Positions 33,674 through 48,445 of a stretch of 64,000 nt of DNA are shown here, piece after piece; position 1 is the first letter of the stretch, and each line of letters opens with the position of its first letter. The translations under genes were made by a program, and so were the position numbers. The stretch is from Coenobita brevimanus. Its lineage: Eukaryota > Arthropoda > Malacostraca > Decapoda > Coenobitidae. The stretch lies in the NCBI GenBank assembly GCA_032717465.1, contig CM064658.1:610001-674000 (forward strand), in the 5' to 3' direction. The notes under the pieces were generated by a model. The model saw nothing but the letters and a program-made list of their open reading frames with translations, had not been told where the DNA came from and did not search any database.

Positions 33674-34052
33674 ATTACTATCTCTGTTCTCCTGAATATT
33701 AAAAACAAGTCGAAGAAGAATCCTGAGATACTGTTATACCTGTTTTCTTTCAGTAACTGTGTATTATCTTGTCTGCATTGTATATTCTGTAGAGAGAGTG
33801 TAGAATGAGAGACTGACTAGGAGTGTGTGTGTTTGTGTGAGTTTCTCGAGTTCGACCACAGCGGTACGTTCACACACATCTCCAGGTAACCCATACATAC
33901 ACAGCTTAGGTAACTGTCATCCTCCTCTCACGGTCATACACTTGCCTCTTGTCTTTTTCATATTATCAATGTCTCTCTCCCATAAGTCACCATTGTCACT
34001 GTTATACTCTCATGCAAGCAGTTCTTCCTCCTCCTCCTCCTCCTCCTCCTCC

Positions 34053-36244
34053 AATATAGATGCCAATTATGTTAAACTGAGTATTAAATCGCATAAAATA
34101 AATATATATCTCATCTGTCATCCTCCTTCACAGTCAACTGACACAGTTGAAAAACTTTATGATCAAATTGGGGAAATTAGTTTTCAAGAGGATAGCGTAA
34201 TTTTTGGTGACTTTAATCTACCAGTACCGCAGTGGGGTGAACCGCTGACTGCACACTCAGGACAGGAGCTTTACATGAATCTTCAAGAAAGCACCCTTTA
34301 CCAACTCGTAGAATACCCAATGAGAGGAAACAGTATCCTAGACATCATCTTAACCACAAATGATAGTTAACAGCGTTGAAATTGGACCTGAGTTTAGTTC
34401 CAGTGATCATCGAATTACACAGTTTGGTATTACTGCTGAAAAAGTGAAAGAAACGAGAGCAAAGAAAGAGTCCCAGACTACCGTAGAGCAGATTTCACCA
34501 GACTTAGAGCACTACTTCCAACTACGAATTGGAATAAAATGACTGAAACTGATGACATAAACCAAACATGGGAAATTTTCACCAAAAAATGTAATGAGGC
34601 AGTAAAGTCATGTGTACCACTACGTAACAGGCATTCAGCTGGTAGTAGTAAACCAGAGTGGTGGTCCAGTGAAATTAAAAGTTGCTTATTAGCCAAAAAA
34701 AAGTGCTGACCATAAATATAAAGCTACACAAAATAATGACGATAAATTAGAGTACGATAATCGACGCCGCCTGTCGCAAAGACTTATCAAACGAAGCAAG
34801 AGAGCACTCGAGATCCACACTGCTAATACATGCAAATCAAATCCTAAAGAATTTTACAGTTACATTGGAAAGAGTAAGGTTATGACTACATTAATAGGCC
34901 CTCTAGATGCAAACAATGGCAGACACAGATAATGGGATTGCAATGGCGAACATTCTTAACGATTACTTTGTCTCTGTTTTTACAGTAGAAGACACCACCA
35001 GAAACCTGCTGTCGCCCATAAACCAAGCAAATAGCACCGTCCTCAGTAACTATACTATCTGCAATAATGGTATCCTTTCAGCCATAAATAGTATAGACAT
35101 AAACAAAACCCCCGGCCCTGATAAAATATCACCGAGAATTCTCAAAGAAGCAAAAAATGAGTTACTGCTGCCACTCTCTGTCTTATTCAGTAAATCGTTA
35201 AGTACTGGGAGAGTTCCATGCGAATGGAAACTAGCAAATGTAACACCAATTTTCAAAAAAGGAAATAAGTCGCTCCCAGGAAATTACAGACCAATCATCT
35301 TAACATCAGTAGTGTGCAAGTTAATGGAAATAATCATAAGAAATAAAATAGTTAATTAGAAGAAAATAACATTATCAAGGACTTGCAACATAGATTCAGA
35401 CATCAACGTTCATGCTTAACTAATTTACTGGACATCTTCCATGATGTTTACAAATCATATGACGACTCAAGAGCAGTAGATATAATATACCTCGACTTTC
35501 AGAAAGCATGTGACGCTGTCCCTCACAAGCGTCTCATAAACGAAATAGGAGCCCGTGGAATAAAAGGAAATACGCAGATATGGTTACAAGACTGCTTTTC
35601 AGACGGAAAACAGTGAGTTGTGATAAACGGAAAGGAATCCAAATGGCGTAATGTGATTAGTGGCGTCTCCCAGGGCTCAGTAGTTGAACTGATATTTCAT
35701 ATTATCTACATAAATGACATAGATGAGGGTTTGTAATGTAAAATATCCAAATTTGCAGGCAATACTAGCATAACCATTAAGTAACTTCAACGTTACAGTG
35801 GCAGCAGTTGCAAACTGTCCGTAATACCTTGGGAAGCTGGGCAGAAAAATGGCAAATGAAATTCAACATAGAAAAATGCTAAGTACTTCATATTGGATAC
35901 AACAACGTCCATGCGAATTACAAAATCAACAGTATCCAGTTATCATGTACAGACAGTGAAAAGGATCTTGGTGTGATAATATCAAGTGACCTAAAACTGA
36001 GTATGCAGTGCACTGAGGAGGTTAAAATTGCAAATAAGTTGGTGGGTTTTATTGGAAGAAGTTAACTTTCGAGTTTAAATCGGAAAAAGTCATACTTGCC
36101 TTGTACAACTCGACGCTAGTACACCCCCATCTCGAGTATTGTGTGTAGTTCTGGTTTCCCTACAACAGAACATTGAAAAATTAGAGAAAATGCAGCAAAG
36201 TGTCACAAAAATGATACCACGACTTAGAAACAAATCATATACGA

Positions 36245-36245
<1 letters not shown>
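34053..36245 (+). pseudogene. Decayed CR1/Jockey-type non-LTR retrotransposon (endonuclease plus reverse transcriptase)
   Basis: The remains of one long reading frame run through several frameshifts and stops. Endonuclease part: I-F-G-D-F-N near 34200, then G-N-S-I-L-D-I-I-L and S-S-D-H-R near 34400, as in the C-terminal half of APE-type endonucleases. Reverse transcriptase part: K-T-P-G-P-D-K-I (about 35105), N-Y-R-P-I-I-L-T-S (about 35285), Y-L-D-F-Q-K-A (about 35490), G-V-S-Q-G-S (about 35665) and H-L-E-Y-C-V (about 36125). The catalytic F-A-D-D box reads F-A-G-N at about 35750, so the polymerase is dead. The 5' side is lost at a TCC repeat and the 3' side runs into an AT repeat. Motif order and spacing fit the CR1/Jockey group; the exact clade is not certain. 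Confidence 0.9.

Positions 36246-36280
<35 letters not shown>
36246..36280. repeat. (TA)17 at the 3' break of the LINE
   Basis: An alternating TA run separates the truncated LINE from the SINE. Confidence 0.95.
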
Positions 36281-36690
<410 letters not shown>

Positions 36691-36699
36691 TTTTTTATT

Positions 36700-37661
36700 T
36701 CTGCCTTACTCCATCCAGAGGTGAGTAGAGGTGGACTCCACCTCTACCTCTCCAAACTTCCCTTTACCTCATCCTCGGTCTCCCTTAGTCCCTTTATTCC
36801 CTTCCAACTCACATACACTTCTAGTCAGTCTCACATTTCTCATTCTCTTCTAACTCCTTATTTTCATTCGCATTCTTCGCGTCAGTCTGTTCTCTCCTTC
36901 CTTTTTTTTTCTCTCATCTTTTTTCGTTGGTCCCCCTTTTCGTCCTCTTGTTTTTCCCTAGTCTCCTCAGTCTTTCTCCTTTAATCTTGTCCTGCCATTC
37001 TCTCTCTCTCTCTCTCTCAAAACCTATCCTTCCCCTTACCTTTCTTCTCTATCCTTCTCTCTTTTCCCTTTCCCTTCTCATTGCCTTCCCTTCCCTCTCT
37101 CCTCTTCCTCTCCCCCTTCCTTACACTCCTTTTTCCTTCCCTTCCTGTCCTCTTCTTGATTCTTCTCCCTCTCTTCCTCCTCCCTTCTTCTGTTCGTTAA
37201 CTTCTTCCCCTCTTTTCCCTGTCTTTTCCTCTCCTTTACCCTCCTTTCCATCCTCCCTCCCCCTTCCTTCCTCCTTCCTTCACCTCCCTTTCCCTTTATC
37301 TTTATATTCCTTCACCTTTCTCCTCTTCTTTTCTCTTCCTTCACCTGCATCCTTTACCTCCTCTCCTGTCTTACACGTTCCCTTCCTCTCCTCCTTCTTT
37401 CCTTCCCCTACCTCTTTTTCATTCCCCCTTCTCTTCCCTCCTACCTCTTTTCCTCTCCTTCCTCCCTTCCTTCCTTTCCATCCTTTCATATCTCACCCTC
37501 CCTTCTCCTCCCTCTCCTCTCCATTCTCCTCCCCCCTCTCATCCTCGCTCTCCTTCCCACTCTCTTCCCCTCCCTTCCTCCCCTCTCCCTACCCCCTCAG
37601 CAGTATTGATCCCCTGCTGAAAGTGAGAGAGAGTGGTACCCCTGACTCCTACTGCCCTCCT

Positions 37662-37699
<38 letters not shown>

Positions 37700-38033
37700 T
37701 TTTTCTCCATTTTTAATTCATCTTGCTTCCTTCTGTTTTTTTTTTTTTTCCCCTCGTCTGTTCACCTTCATTCTCTTGTCTTGCATCTTTGACTTCCCTG
37801 TGTTTTCTTTTTCTTCCTCCTTCATTTTTGCTCTTTATTCTTCCATCTCATCTCCTTTGCGCTTCTCTTCCTTCAACCTATCTCCTCCTCCTCCTCCTCC
37901 TTCTCCTTCTCTTCCTCCTCCTCCTCCTCCTTCTCTTCCTCCTCGTCCTCCTCCTCATCATCATCATCGTCACCATCATCATCATCATCATCATCATCGT
38001 CACCATCATCATCATCATCATCATCATCGTCAC

Positions 38034-38078
<45 letters not shown>

Positions 38079-38400
38079 CATCCTCATCCTCATCCTTATC
38101 TTCCATGTTCTTCTCTTCCTCCTCCTCCTCATCATCATCGTCACCATCATCATCATCATCATCATCCCTATCCTCATCCTTTTCTTCCTTACTCACCTCC
38201 TCCTGCTCCTCCTCCTCATCTTCATCGTCATCATCATCATCATCATCATCACCATCATCATCCTAATTCTTCGCCATCCATACATTCTTTTCTTTCTTCC
38301 TTCCACTCCATCTCTCCCTCCCTTTCCCTTTTCCATAGTTGTTACTCTCCCTTTCTTTATTCTCCCTAAAATTCATTCCTTTACCTCCCTTTTCACAGTA
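36700..38400. repeat. Pyrimidine-rich block of 1.7 kb with an ATC array
   Basis: C/T-rich throughout, with CT at 37669-37694 and ATC/CTC trinucleotides at 37880-38265, where ATCGTCACC recurs between ATC runs. The 480-codon Ser/Pro/His frame is a shadow. Confidence 0.9.
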
Positions 38401-38549
38401 CCCCCACCAGTGCAATATCTTTTTCATATGATTATTACGAACTCCAAGCTGCTTTATTACGACTAAGGAGAAACCGTTTGTAGTAAAGTCCTTAAATCGA
38501 TTGACATTAATATCTTCAGTACTGCTATGCTTTTTTTTTTGGTCCATGC

Positions 38550-38550
38550 T

Positions 38551-38632
<82 letters not shown>

Positions 38633-39000
38633 TATTTATCACCCCTTATAGCAAAAGGATTACTTTATATATCTTCTGTTCCTCATTCATTTCTCTCCTT
38701 ATTCTTTCTCGCCTTTCGCTGGCCTTCTCTGTTCTTCTTTTAACTTTGTCTTCCTTTGTGTGTGTGTGTGTTTTTTTTAATTCTCTTCCTGTATTTCTTT
38801 TCTTTCCTGTTTCCTTCCCTGTCCCTCTCCTTTTTCGTTTTCCTTGTCCTTTCTCTTCCTCCGAATTTCTCCCTCTCTCTGCCCTTTTTACACATCTTTT
38901 TCTTGTCCTCCTTTTCGCCTCTTTTTCTGACCCTTTTTCCCCTTCCCCTCCTCTGTCCTCCCTCCATCTTTTCCTCCTACCCCTTCTCGGCTCCTCCAGT
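38550..39000. repeat. GA/GT microsatellites and pyrimidine-rich stretch
   Basis: GA at 38553-38590, GT at 38591-38629 and 38757-38770, then C/T-rich sequence to 39000. Confidence 0.9.
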
Positions 39001-39169
39001 GCCTAGCCTCGCACGAGCCGAGTAATCAGTAATGGCCGGCGTTGTAGGTGGCACCGACTCTCCCCAGGCCGGAAAATCCATACCCTCCCTATAGCCATTA
39101 CGTTGCTATTACGCTGAGGTGATTAACTCAAAAAGCAGTGATGGACTCTCAACCACCTGATTATCCAGT

Positions 39170-39730
39170 CGTTAGGGCCTGCGCGGTAACTGGGGTTCCG
39201 TAACGAGGGCACATAAGGTCGAGATGGGCGAAGATTGGACACCGTGGACTCGTTCTTACGGTCGGGCGCGCGAGCCTTTGTTTACACTCAGGCGCGCGCT
39301 GGAGTTGCCAGTCTGGTCGATATGATTCGGCTTTGGCATTATTTTACACTAATTCTAACCGTTCCTATGAAGGAAGTGTGTGTTTAATATGAAATGGGAA
39401 TTTTCTGTTTTATACAAGATGAGGTTTTGTGTCTGGGGTTTGTTTTAAAGGAGTTTGTGGGGATAATTGCTTTGCGTCACTCATACTTGCACCTCCGCCA
39501 TGGGTGAGTGCCGTCAGCTGGCAACAATTTGTCAGCTACAATGACGCCACTTTTGTCGCCCGCTAAACCCGCCGCCAATTTGTCACCCGCGTTGTGACGT
39601 CACCAATGACAAATGAGCAGCGAGGTGCGGTGAAAGAGAACCCTCGAGCCGCGGTGTGTTTAAAACAGATTAAACCTTCCTCGACCCATGTCCGTGGAGG
39701 GCTTGAGGCTGCCTGCACCTGTATCACCGC
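39170..39730. promoter_or_regulatory. CpG-rich island with CRE and CCAAT boxes
   Basis: A perfect CRE palindrome TGACGTCA lies at 39595-39602 next to CCAAT at 39603; another CCAAT lies at 39575. GCGCGCGAGCC and GGCGCGCGCTGG flank a forkhead-like TTGTTTAC near 39280. CCGCCATGG at 39496-39504 is both a strong Kozak context and a YY1-like word, and is followed at once by a GTGAGT donor. This looks like a housekeeping-type promoter with a first exon that ends just after the start codon. No downstream exon was found. Confidence 0.5.
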
Positions 39731-39734
39731 AGGG

Positions 39735-40249
39735 AGGCATAATGGAGAATATTTAAGTGCCCTCCCCCCTCCTCCCACTCCCTTCTCTACGCTGCCCCTA
39801 CCTCCACCCCCTCTTTTTACATCCCACCCCTTTCTCCCCACCCATAACCTAACCTAACCTAATTTGGTCTAACGAAGCCTAAGCTATTTCAGCCTTGGAC
39901 CCTCTTCAGTGGGAAGGGCCAAATTGGGGAACTAATTGTGTTATCCCCATCGCCCCTATTCCCCAATTCCCCATCTCATCCCCACCCAATTTCACTACCC
40001 CCACCTTCCTCCACCTTCAATAACCAAACCTAACCTAGCTAACCTCCTTTCTGTTCCTATTCATCCAGCAGTAGGAGGGTCCATGTTGAGGAGAATTTAG
40101 GTGTGATATCCCTAACCTTCCATCCCCCATTTCCCCATCCACACCTCACCCAAACCTTACTTATTTAACCCTTCCCCCATCCCAGTACCCTCACCCAGCC
40201 TGAATTAGCCAAAACAAACCCAATATTAAGTGTATGTTTAAGTGAGCTG

Positions 40250-40250
<1 letters not shown>
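39735..40250. other. C-rich unique DNA with a short telomere-like CCTAA run
   Basis: About three CCTAA units at 39846-39862, the arthropod telomere motif. Further AACCTAACCT words occur near 40025. No gene. Confidence 0.5.
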
Positions 40251-40293
<43 letters not shown>

Positions 40294-40345
40294 TGGCCAC
40301 CATGCATCAGCCTAGAGAGAGAGACAGACAGACAGACATAGACAG
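40250..40345. repeat. (CT)n and GACA repeats
   Basis: CT at 40252-40291 and GACA tetranucleotides near 40322-40345. Confidence 0.9.
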
Positions 40346-40515
40346 AGAGAATATTCCACCCAAACACAGTGTTCATCCAAAATGGTTACACTGAAAACAC
40401 CTCCAGTCTGCTCCCTCTCCACCCCTCTCCCGCCACTCCACGCCGCCCTCCCCCATGTAGCAGCTGTAGATAAAAAATGCATTGGCCATTAGTTGAAATT
40501 CCGAGGCTTGAGTGA

Positions 40516-40565
40516 TGTGTGAATGGGGGTGTGGCCGATGATAGCTGGGTGCTCTGATTGTTTGT

Positions 40566-40617
<52 letters not shown>

Positions 40618-40766
40618 GGTGTGTGAATGGGGGTGTGGCCGATTATAGCTGGGTGCTCTGTGTTTGTTCATTATTATTATTATTATTATTGTTATTATTA
40701 TAATAATTATTGTTGTTGTTGTTGTTGTTCATCTTCTTCTTCTTCTTCTTCTTATTATTATTATTA
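40516..40766 (+). repeat. Tandem duplication: 53-bp unique block plus TTA repeats
   Basis: GTGTGAATGGGGGTGTGGCC, AGCTGGGTGCTCTG and TTTGTTCATTATT occur at 40516-40570 and again at 40620-40672, each followed by TTA repeats. The second TTA stretch continues into GTT and CTT runs. Confidence 0.9.
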
Positions 40767-40904
40767 TGTAATATCCTATCATTTTAATTTTCCTAAATGT
40801 AAATCCTATCCACGCAGTTTTTAATAATGAAAATAATGGAAAAATAATGATGGTGATGACGTTTCTGAATGCAACCAACTTAAAATATATTAGTGGAAAT
40901 AGGG

Positions 40905-41030
40905 CTAAGATGATGATGATGATGATGATGATGATGTTGATGATGATAATGATGATGGTGATGAGGATAACGATGATGTTGATGATGATGATGATGATGG
41001 TGATGACGATGGTGATGGTGATGGGTTTTA
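40905..41030. repeat. GAT trinucleotide array
   Basis: GAT/GGT repeats. Met-rich and His-rich frames are shadows. Confidence 0.9.
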
Positions 41031-41159
41031 CTGTTCGCACTATATAGATAAACCGATTGGTAGATCAAAGCTGAAATAACGTCGTAAGTAAAGGAAGGAA
41101 AGCAGGAGGTAATTAGTGTGCCACCATTACATAAAGAAGTACTTAAAACCGAAGATAGA

Positions 41160-41161
<2 letters not shown>

Positions 41162-41238
<77 letters not shown>

Positions 41239-41391
41239 GCTTTAAGGACTTTTGCTGTACTATCCTTTTCTTATGCTTCCATGGACTAGGGAACGCTCTC
41301 TTTCTCTCTCTCTCTGTATTTCATGTAGTCACCTTATTCTTTGTAATCTGTATGATCTGTGTAACTTGTGTACGTAGCCAGTGTAGCCTCA

Positions 41392-41445
<54 letters not shown>
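41162..41445. repeat. (AC)38 and (GT)22 microsatellites
   Basis: AC at 41162-41237 and GT at 41398-41442, with unique DNA between them. Confidence 0.95.
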
Positions 41446-41447
<2 letters not shown>

Positions 41448-41579
41448 GTCTCATTTAGCCTCTGTAGCTCCGTATAGTCTATGTAACCAAGGCCACACCT
41501 GCACCTCGTCCCCACCAGCTGACGTTCAAACCATTAGAATCCAACTTTTCAAAATATTCGCAAAAAATTAAATCACGCT

Positions 41580-43114
41580 AATATCACACCTTACCCCCCC
41601 CCACCCTCATCCTCCCTCTCACTCATCCTCCCTCTCCCTCTCCTTTCTTTCCCTCTCCTTCCTCTCCCTTTTCCTTTCTTTTCCCCCTCTCCATTCCTCC
41701 CCTAACCGTCTCCCTTCCTCTCTCTCCCTCTCACCCACCATCTATACTTTGTTTCTGTCCCCTCTCCTTTCCTCCCCCTCTCCTTCCTTTTCTCCCCCTC
41801 TTCCTTTCTTCCCCTACCCCTCTTTCTCCTCCTCTCTCCTTCGCATTCCCCTGCTGTGGTTCTCCCCCTTCCCCCGTCTGTCTCACTCTCCTTCGCTATC
41901 CAACTCCCTTTCTCCCCTCTCTCCCCTCCATTCTGTCCCTTCCCCTCCCCCTCCTTCGCTCTCCCCTCACCTCCCCTTTTTTCTCTCCTTACCCCTCTCC
42001 TCTCCTATCCCTCTCTTCCCTATACCCCTCTCCCTCCCATATCCCCTTCTCTACTACCCTCCTCTACCCTTCCCCTTCCTTCCTCTCTCTCCCCACTGCC
42101 CTCCTCTTCCTCCAGCTCCTCTCCCCCTCCTTCCTTCTCTTCCTTTCCTCCCTTTCTCACCCCCCTGTTCTCCTACCCCCCCCTTATCTCTCCCCCCTTT
42201 CACACTAATATCCAAACTCCCCACACCTTTCTTCCCCCTCCCCTCTCCCCCTTCCTTTTCTTCCTCGCCCTTCTTTCATACCATCTTTCTTCCTCCCTTC
42301 TTTCTCTCCCCTTTTTTCCTCGTTCCTCTTTTCTCGCACCTTCTTTCTCCCCCTCCTCTCTCCCCCTTCCCTTTCTTACTCGCCCCTTTGCTTTCACACC
42401 TTTCTTCTCCCCTCCTCTCTCCCCCTTCCCTTTCTTCCTCGTCCCCCCTTCTTTCTTCTCTCTATACCCTTCACACAAACTCCATCCCTTCATCCATGTC
42501 CCTCCCCCCCTTCTCTCACCTCTCCCCCCCTGCCAAAATACCTATTCTTTCAGGTTTCCCATACCTTCCCCCTCTTCTTGTGCCCCTTCCCCCTTATCGC
42601 TCCTTTTCCTTCCTCCCCTTCTCCCTCTCCCCCTTCTTTCACCTCTCTCCCCCTACCAGAATCCCTCTTCCTCTCAGTTCCCCAGTCCTGCCCCTCTCCT
42701 TTTCCCCCTTCCTCCTCTTATCCCTCTCGTCTCCCTCTTCTCTCTACCCCTCCCCTTCTCCCCCTATCGCTCGCATCCTCCTCTTCTCCCTTTCCCCTCT
42801 TCTCCTTTTCCTCCCTTCTCCCCCCATCCCTTTCCTCCCCCTCTTCTTTCTACCCCTCCCCTTCTTCCCCTATCCCTCGCATCCTCCTCGCCCCCCTTCC
42901 CCCGTCCCCTCTTCTCTCCCTCTTCCCACTACCCCTCCCCATGTCCCCCTTTCCCCGTCCCCTCTCCTCCTTTTCCCCCTTTCCCCGTCCCCTCTCCTCC
43001 TTTTCCCCCTTCTCCCCTTATCCCTCTCCTCTCCCTCTTCTCTCTACCCCTCCCCATCTCCCCTATCCCTCCCATCCTCGTCCCCCTTTCCCCTCCCCCC
43101 CCCCCGCCGTGAGC
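41580..43114. repeat. Pyrimidine block of about 1.5 kb
   Basis: Almost pure C/T on the plus strand, with a doubled TTTCCCCGTCCCCTCTCCTCC near 42950 and 42985. The 475- and 418-codon Pro/Ser/Leu frames are shadows. Confidence 0.95.
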
Positions 43115-43215
43115 CGTCTGCACGTATTAATTGTTCGTCAATATCGCGGCGGCTGTGGGTCATTAAATGGCGATGAGCTCATTGGTTACGCCTCATCAAA
43201 GCATCGTTTGCCCCG
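43115..43215. other. Complex island between pyrimidine and purine blocks
   Basis: About 100 bp of ordinary complexity at the strand switch, with ATTAATTG, TCATTAAATGG, an ATTGG box and GAGCTC. It could be a small regulatory element. No exon is supported. Confidence 0.35.
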
Positions 43216-43590
43216 ACACTTGTGGGGGAGGGGAGGGAGGGAGGGGGGAGGAGAGAGGGAAGAGGGGGAGGGGGAGGAGTGAGGGAAGAGGTAGGAGAGG
43301 TGGGGTGCGAGTGTGAGGAAGGAGGGTTGGGGAGAGGGAGGGGAGCTTCGTTTGCCCGGACACTTGTGGGGGAGGGGAGGAGGTGGGGGGAGAGGGGGGA
43401 GGAGAGAGGGAAGAGGTAGGGGAGATGGGGTGCGAGTGTGAGGAGGGAGAGTTGGGGAGAGGGAGAGGAGCTTCGTTTGCCTGGACACTTGTGGGGGAGG
43501 GGAGGAGGGTGGGGGAAAGGTAGGGAACGGGAGAGGGGGAGGGAGGTGGGTGCAAGTGTGAGGAAGGAGGTTGGGTGCGTGGGAGGGGAG
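43200..43590 (+). repeat. Tandem repeat of about 125-145 bp, three units
   Basis: CTTCGTTTGCCCGGACACTT followed by GTGGGGGAGGGGAGG starts near 43204, 43347 and 43472. The rest of each unit is G-rich. Confidence 0.85.
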
Positions 43591-44241
43591 GAAGACAAGG
43601 GGTATAGTGGGTGAATATTGGCGGGGATGGGGTGAGGAAGGGGAGTGTGATGCAGGGGATGGGGTGGAGGAAGGGGGAGTGTGAGGATGGATGTGGGGGT
43701 GGAGGGGAGAGATTTAGGAGGATTGAGTGAGGGAGGAGGGAAGAATGAGTGTAGGGGGGATACGTAGGGGGAGGAAGAGAGCGTGCATGTGGGGGGAGGA
43801 CGGGAAAGGGAAAAGTGGGTGCGAGTGGGGAAGATGGGGGAGGAGGGGAGGGAGAATGGTGGGTGTAGGTGGAGAGAAGAGGAGAGAGAAGAGAGATGTG
43901 GGTGGTGGGGAGATAGGGAGGTGGAAAAGACGATGTGGCAGTGAGAGGTAGTGATTTTGGAGGTGGGGAGAGGGTTGAGAAGTGTAAGAGTGAAAGTGGA
44001 TAGGGATGATGGGGAGAGAAGGGGTGTGGAGGTGGAGTGGGAGATTTAAAGGTGTGTAGATGGGGGGAGTGGAAGAGAGAGAGAGAGAGAGAGGGAGGAA
44101 GGGAGAGAGAGAGAGTTTAAGATCGAGGGAGTGAAGGAAAATAATGGGATGGAAAGAAAGGGGGGTGAGGAGAAAAGGGTACGAGGAAGTAAGGTAGAGA
44201 AAAGAGGAGAGGGAGGGGTGCAGAGGGAGAAGCATTGTAGG

Positions 44242-44310
<69 letters not shown>
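43590..44310. repeat. Purine block and (GT)31
   Basis: G/A-rich to about 44240, then GT at 44246-44308. The 228-codon minus frame is a shadow. Confidence 0.95.
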
Positions 44311-44720
44311 CGTTTTCATGAATTCCACCCTGGACAAAAAATGGCAAGCCCGTTCCCTAAGTCTCCCCACCCACGCAGCAACAGGCAGCACCATACACAC
44401 ACCACCACTTGGACACTGATACGCACCGTCTATACTGAATCATTCCAGGGCTCGTACTCATGCATTACTCGCGGTGTTGATGCATTTCGAAAGACATTTT
44501 TTTCCTTGAGTAAATCAAATCGTCTGGTGAGGGCAAGACTTCAGATTTTCTCAGTTCAGTTGGAAGCTTCTTGTGTTATCCATAGTCTTAAAAAATAATA
44601 ATGAAAATATTTAGTTACATCCATACATAAATAAATAAATGGATAATTAACACAGTACTTTCACACCAACCAAGAGGTTAAGGGAAATAAACCCTTTCAG
44701 TTCCAGGAGATTTTTTTATA
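44311..44720. other. Unique DNA with one core-family word
   Basis: AAATCAAATCGTCTGGTG near 44512 is a minus-strand core word. Nothing else recognised. Confidence 0.4.
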
Positions 44721-44729
44721 ATATTTGCC

Positions 44730-44850
44730 TCCACCAGACGATTTGCTTCAGCTTAGGACAGACCCTTTACAGAACCAGACTTAACCCCTTCCATACGACG
44801 ACTTACATTATACTGTATTCTTCCTGCAGACGATTTTATGCAGCTATCTG
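44730..44850 (+). repeat. Core-family repeat, two words
   Basis: CCAGACGATTTGCTTCAGCT near 44736 and CAGACGATTTTATGCAGC near 44827. T runs of about 22 and 20 bp follow at 44900 and 44988. Confidence 0.7.
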
Positions 44851-45199
44851 TGTAATTTTGTTGGGTGATTACTCAGCGTACCCCCCTCCGCCTACTGGCT
44901 TTTTTTTTTTTTTTTTTTTTTCCTCGCCTATGATTTTTTTTTTTGGGGGGGGCGAGTAGAGATATTAAATTTTCGTAAGTGCTGTGCTTTTTTTTTTTTT
45001 TTTTTTGTAATGGAAGATGTAAATACGACGACTTGAGCTGATCATATATATTTTGTATTGTTGCTGCTGTTATCATTTATTAAGTATTTATTATTATTAT
45101 CATTATTATTATTGCTGTTGTTGTTATCACATCATCATCATCATTACCTTTATATATATATCTTTTGTTTTGCGGGGGAGAAACACATACCCAGATGCC

Positions 45200-45345
45200 T
45201 CCCCTCCTCCCCCCCCCCCACCGTACAAACCCGCCGCTGTAAAGGGGCTAAAGGCATCAAACGTCCCTGCCACAACCGGGATTCGAACACATGACCTCAC
45301 GATGGTAGAGAAATCGGAAAGAGAAGGATAACCAGAGTACCTGAG
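45200..45345 (-). mobile_element. tRNA-like SINE fragment with an intact B box
   Basis: The reverse complement reads GTGTTCGAATCCCGGTTGTG, a strong B box, preceded by CTCTACCATCGTGAGG. This looks like the 3' half of a tRNA. The 5' half is too diverged to fold. The SINE-like body continues to the C-rich run near 45210. Confidence 0.5.
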
Positions 45346-46108
45346 TAAATAATTTATTAGGCATTTCACTTTTTTTTATTACACTAATTTCCCTCCTTAA
45401 CCTAAAGCTTTAATTTTATATACCCTTATTGTCTTTTAATTCCTTTTCTGCCTTTAAACGGTGATTTAAATTTGAGGGATTTAAATGGCTGATTAGTATT
45501 TGTTAGTCTGTTCTGTGTTTCGTTATTAGGATTTTAAAGTGTTCTGTGTGTGAGTGATTTTATTTTTTTTTTTTTAGTGGTTTTTGCTTTTTACTTGAAC
45601 CTAAAATTAATGTTGTGTGTGTTGGTGGTATATTCCTTCTGTACATTGATCTTCACTAAATCTATCTTCACTTGGGAAAGGCACAGCAGCAGCAGACCCA
45701 TTGGAAGCCTAGTGGCCGTAGCTGTGGAGGAGATAGAGTTGGATTAATAGAGTTCTGGATTTTGAGACGTGAATTGCGTGGTATTATATTCAGTGTAGTC
45801 CATAAATAAATAAATAATAAATAAAACACAAATATTCTAAGTATGGCGTTCAAATATTTATCTTTGGCATGAGCGAATTCGGTAGATATGGAACGTAATT
45901 TGATTGACTGAATTGTTTACAGAGTTACATGTATCTGGTCACATTTTCCCCTGCTAATGTCGCAATTTTTTTATGTATTTGTGTAGCAATAGCATTGTAT
46001 CACTTAAAATTACGGTATTATGTCGAGTAACTTGTGTGATGTAATATCGTGACATAAAATACAGTACTGTTTTGGAAAATTGGCGCCACGATGAACGTTG
46101 CTTTCGAC
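45346..46108. other. AT-rich DNA downstream of the glycine-rich gene
   Basis: This should hold the 3' UTR of the minus-strand gene. No AATAAA on that strand lies within 300 bp of the stop; one occurs near 45560. A CATAAA variant lies near 45970. Confidence 0.4.
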
Positions 46109-48428
<2,320 letters not shown>

Positions 48429-48445
48429 GATGCTTCTGAAGACAC

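Noticed and set aside
34360..35616. Separate small genes in the 34.3-35.6 kb frames
   Set aside because: They are pieces of one frameshifted LINE open frame.
36927..38369. 480-codon Ser/Pro/His plus frame
   Set aside because: A pyrimidine tract and ATC repeats translated; no codon bias or domain.
39594..39857. 87-codon plus frame starting at the CRE
   Set aside because: The second half is a C-rich tract. No splice or family support, and promoter words lie inside its start.
41749..43282. Three overlapping Pro/Ser/Leu frames of 234-475 codons
   Set aside because: All frames of a C/T-only block lack stops; no gene evidence.
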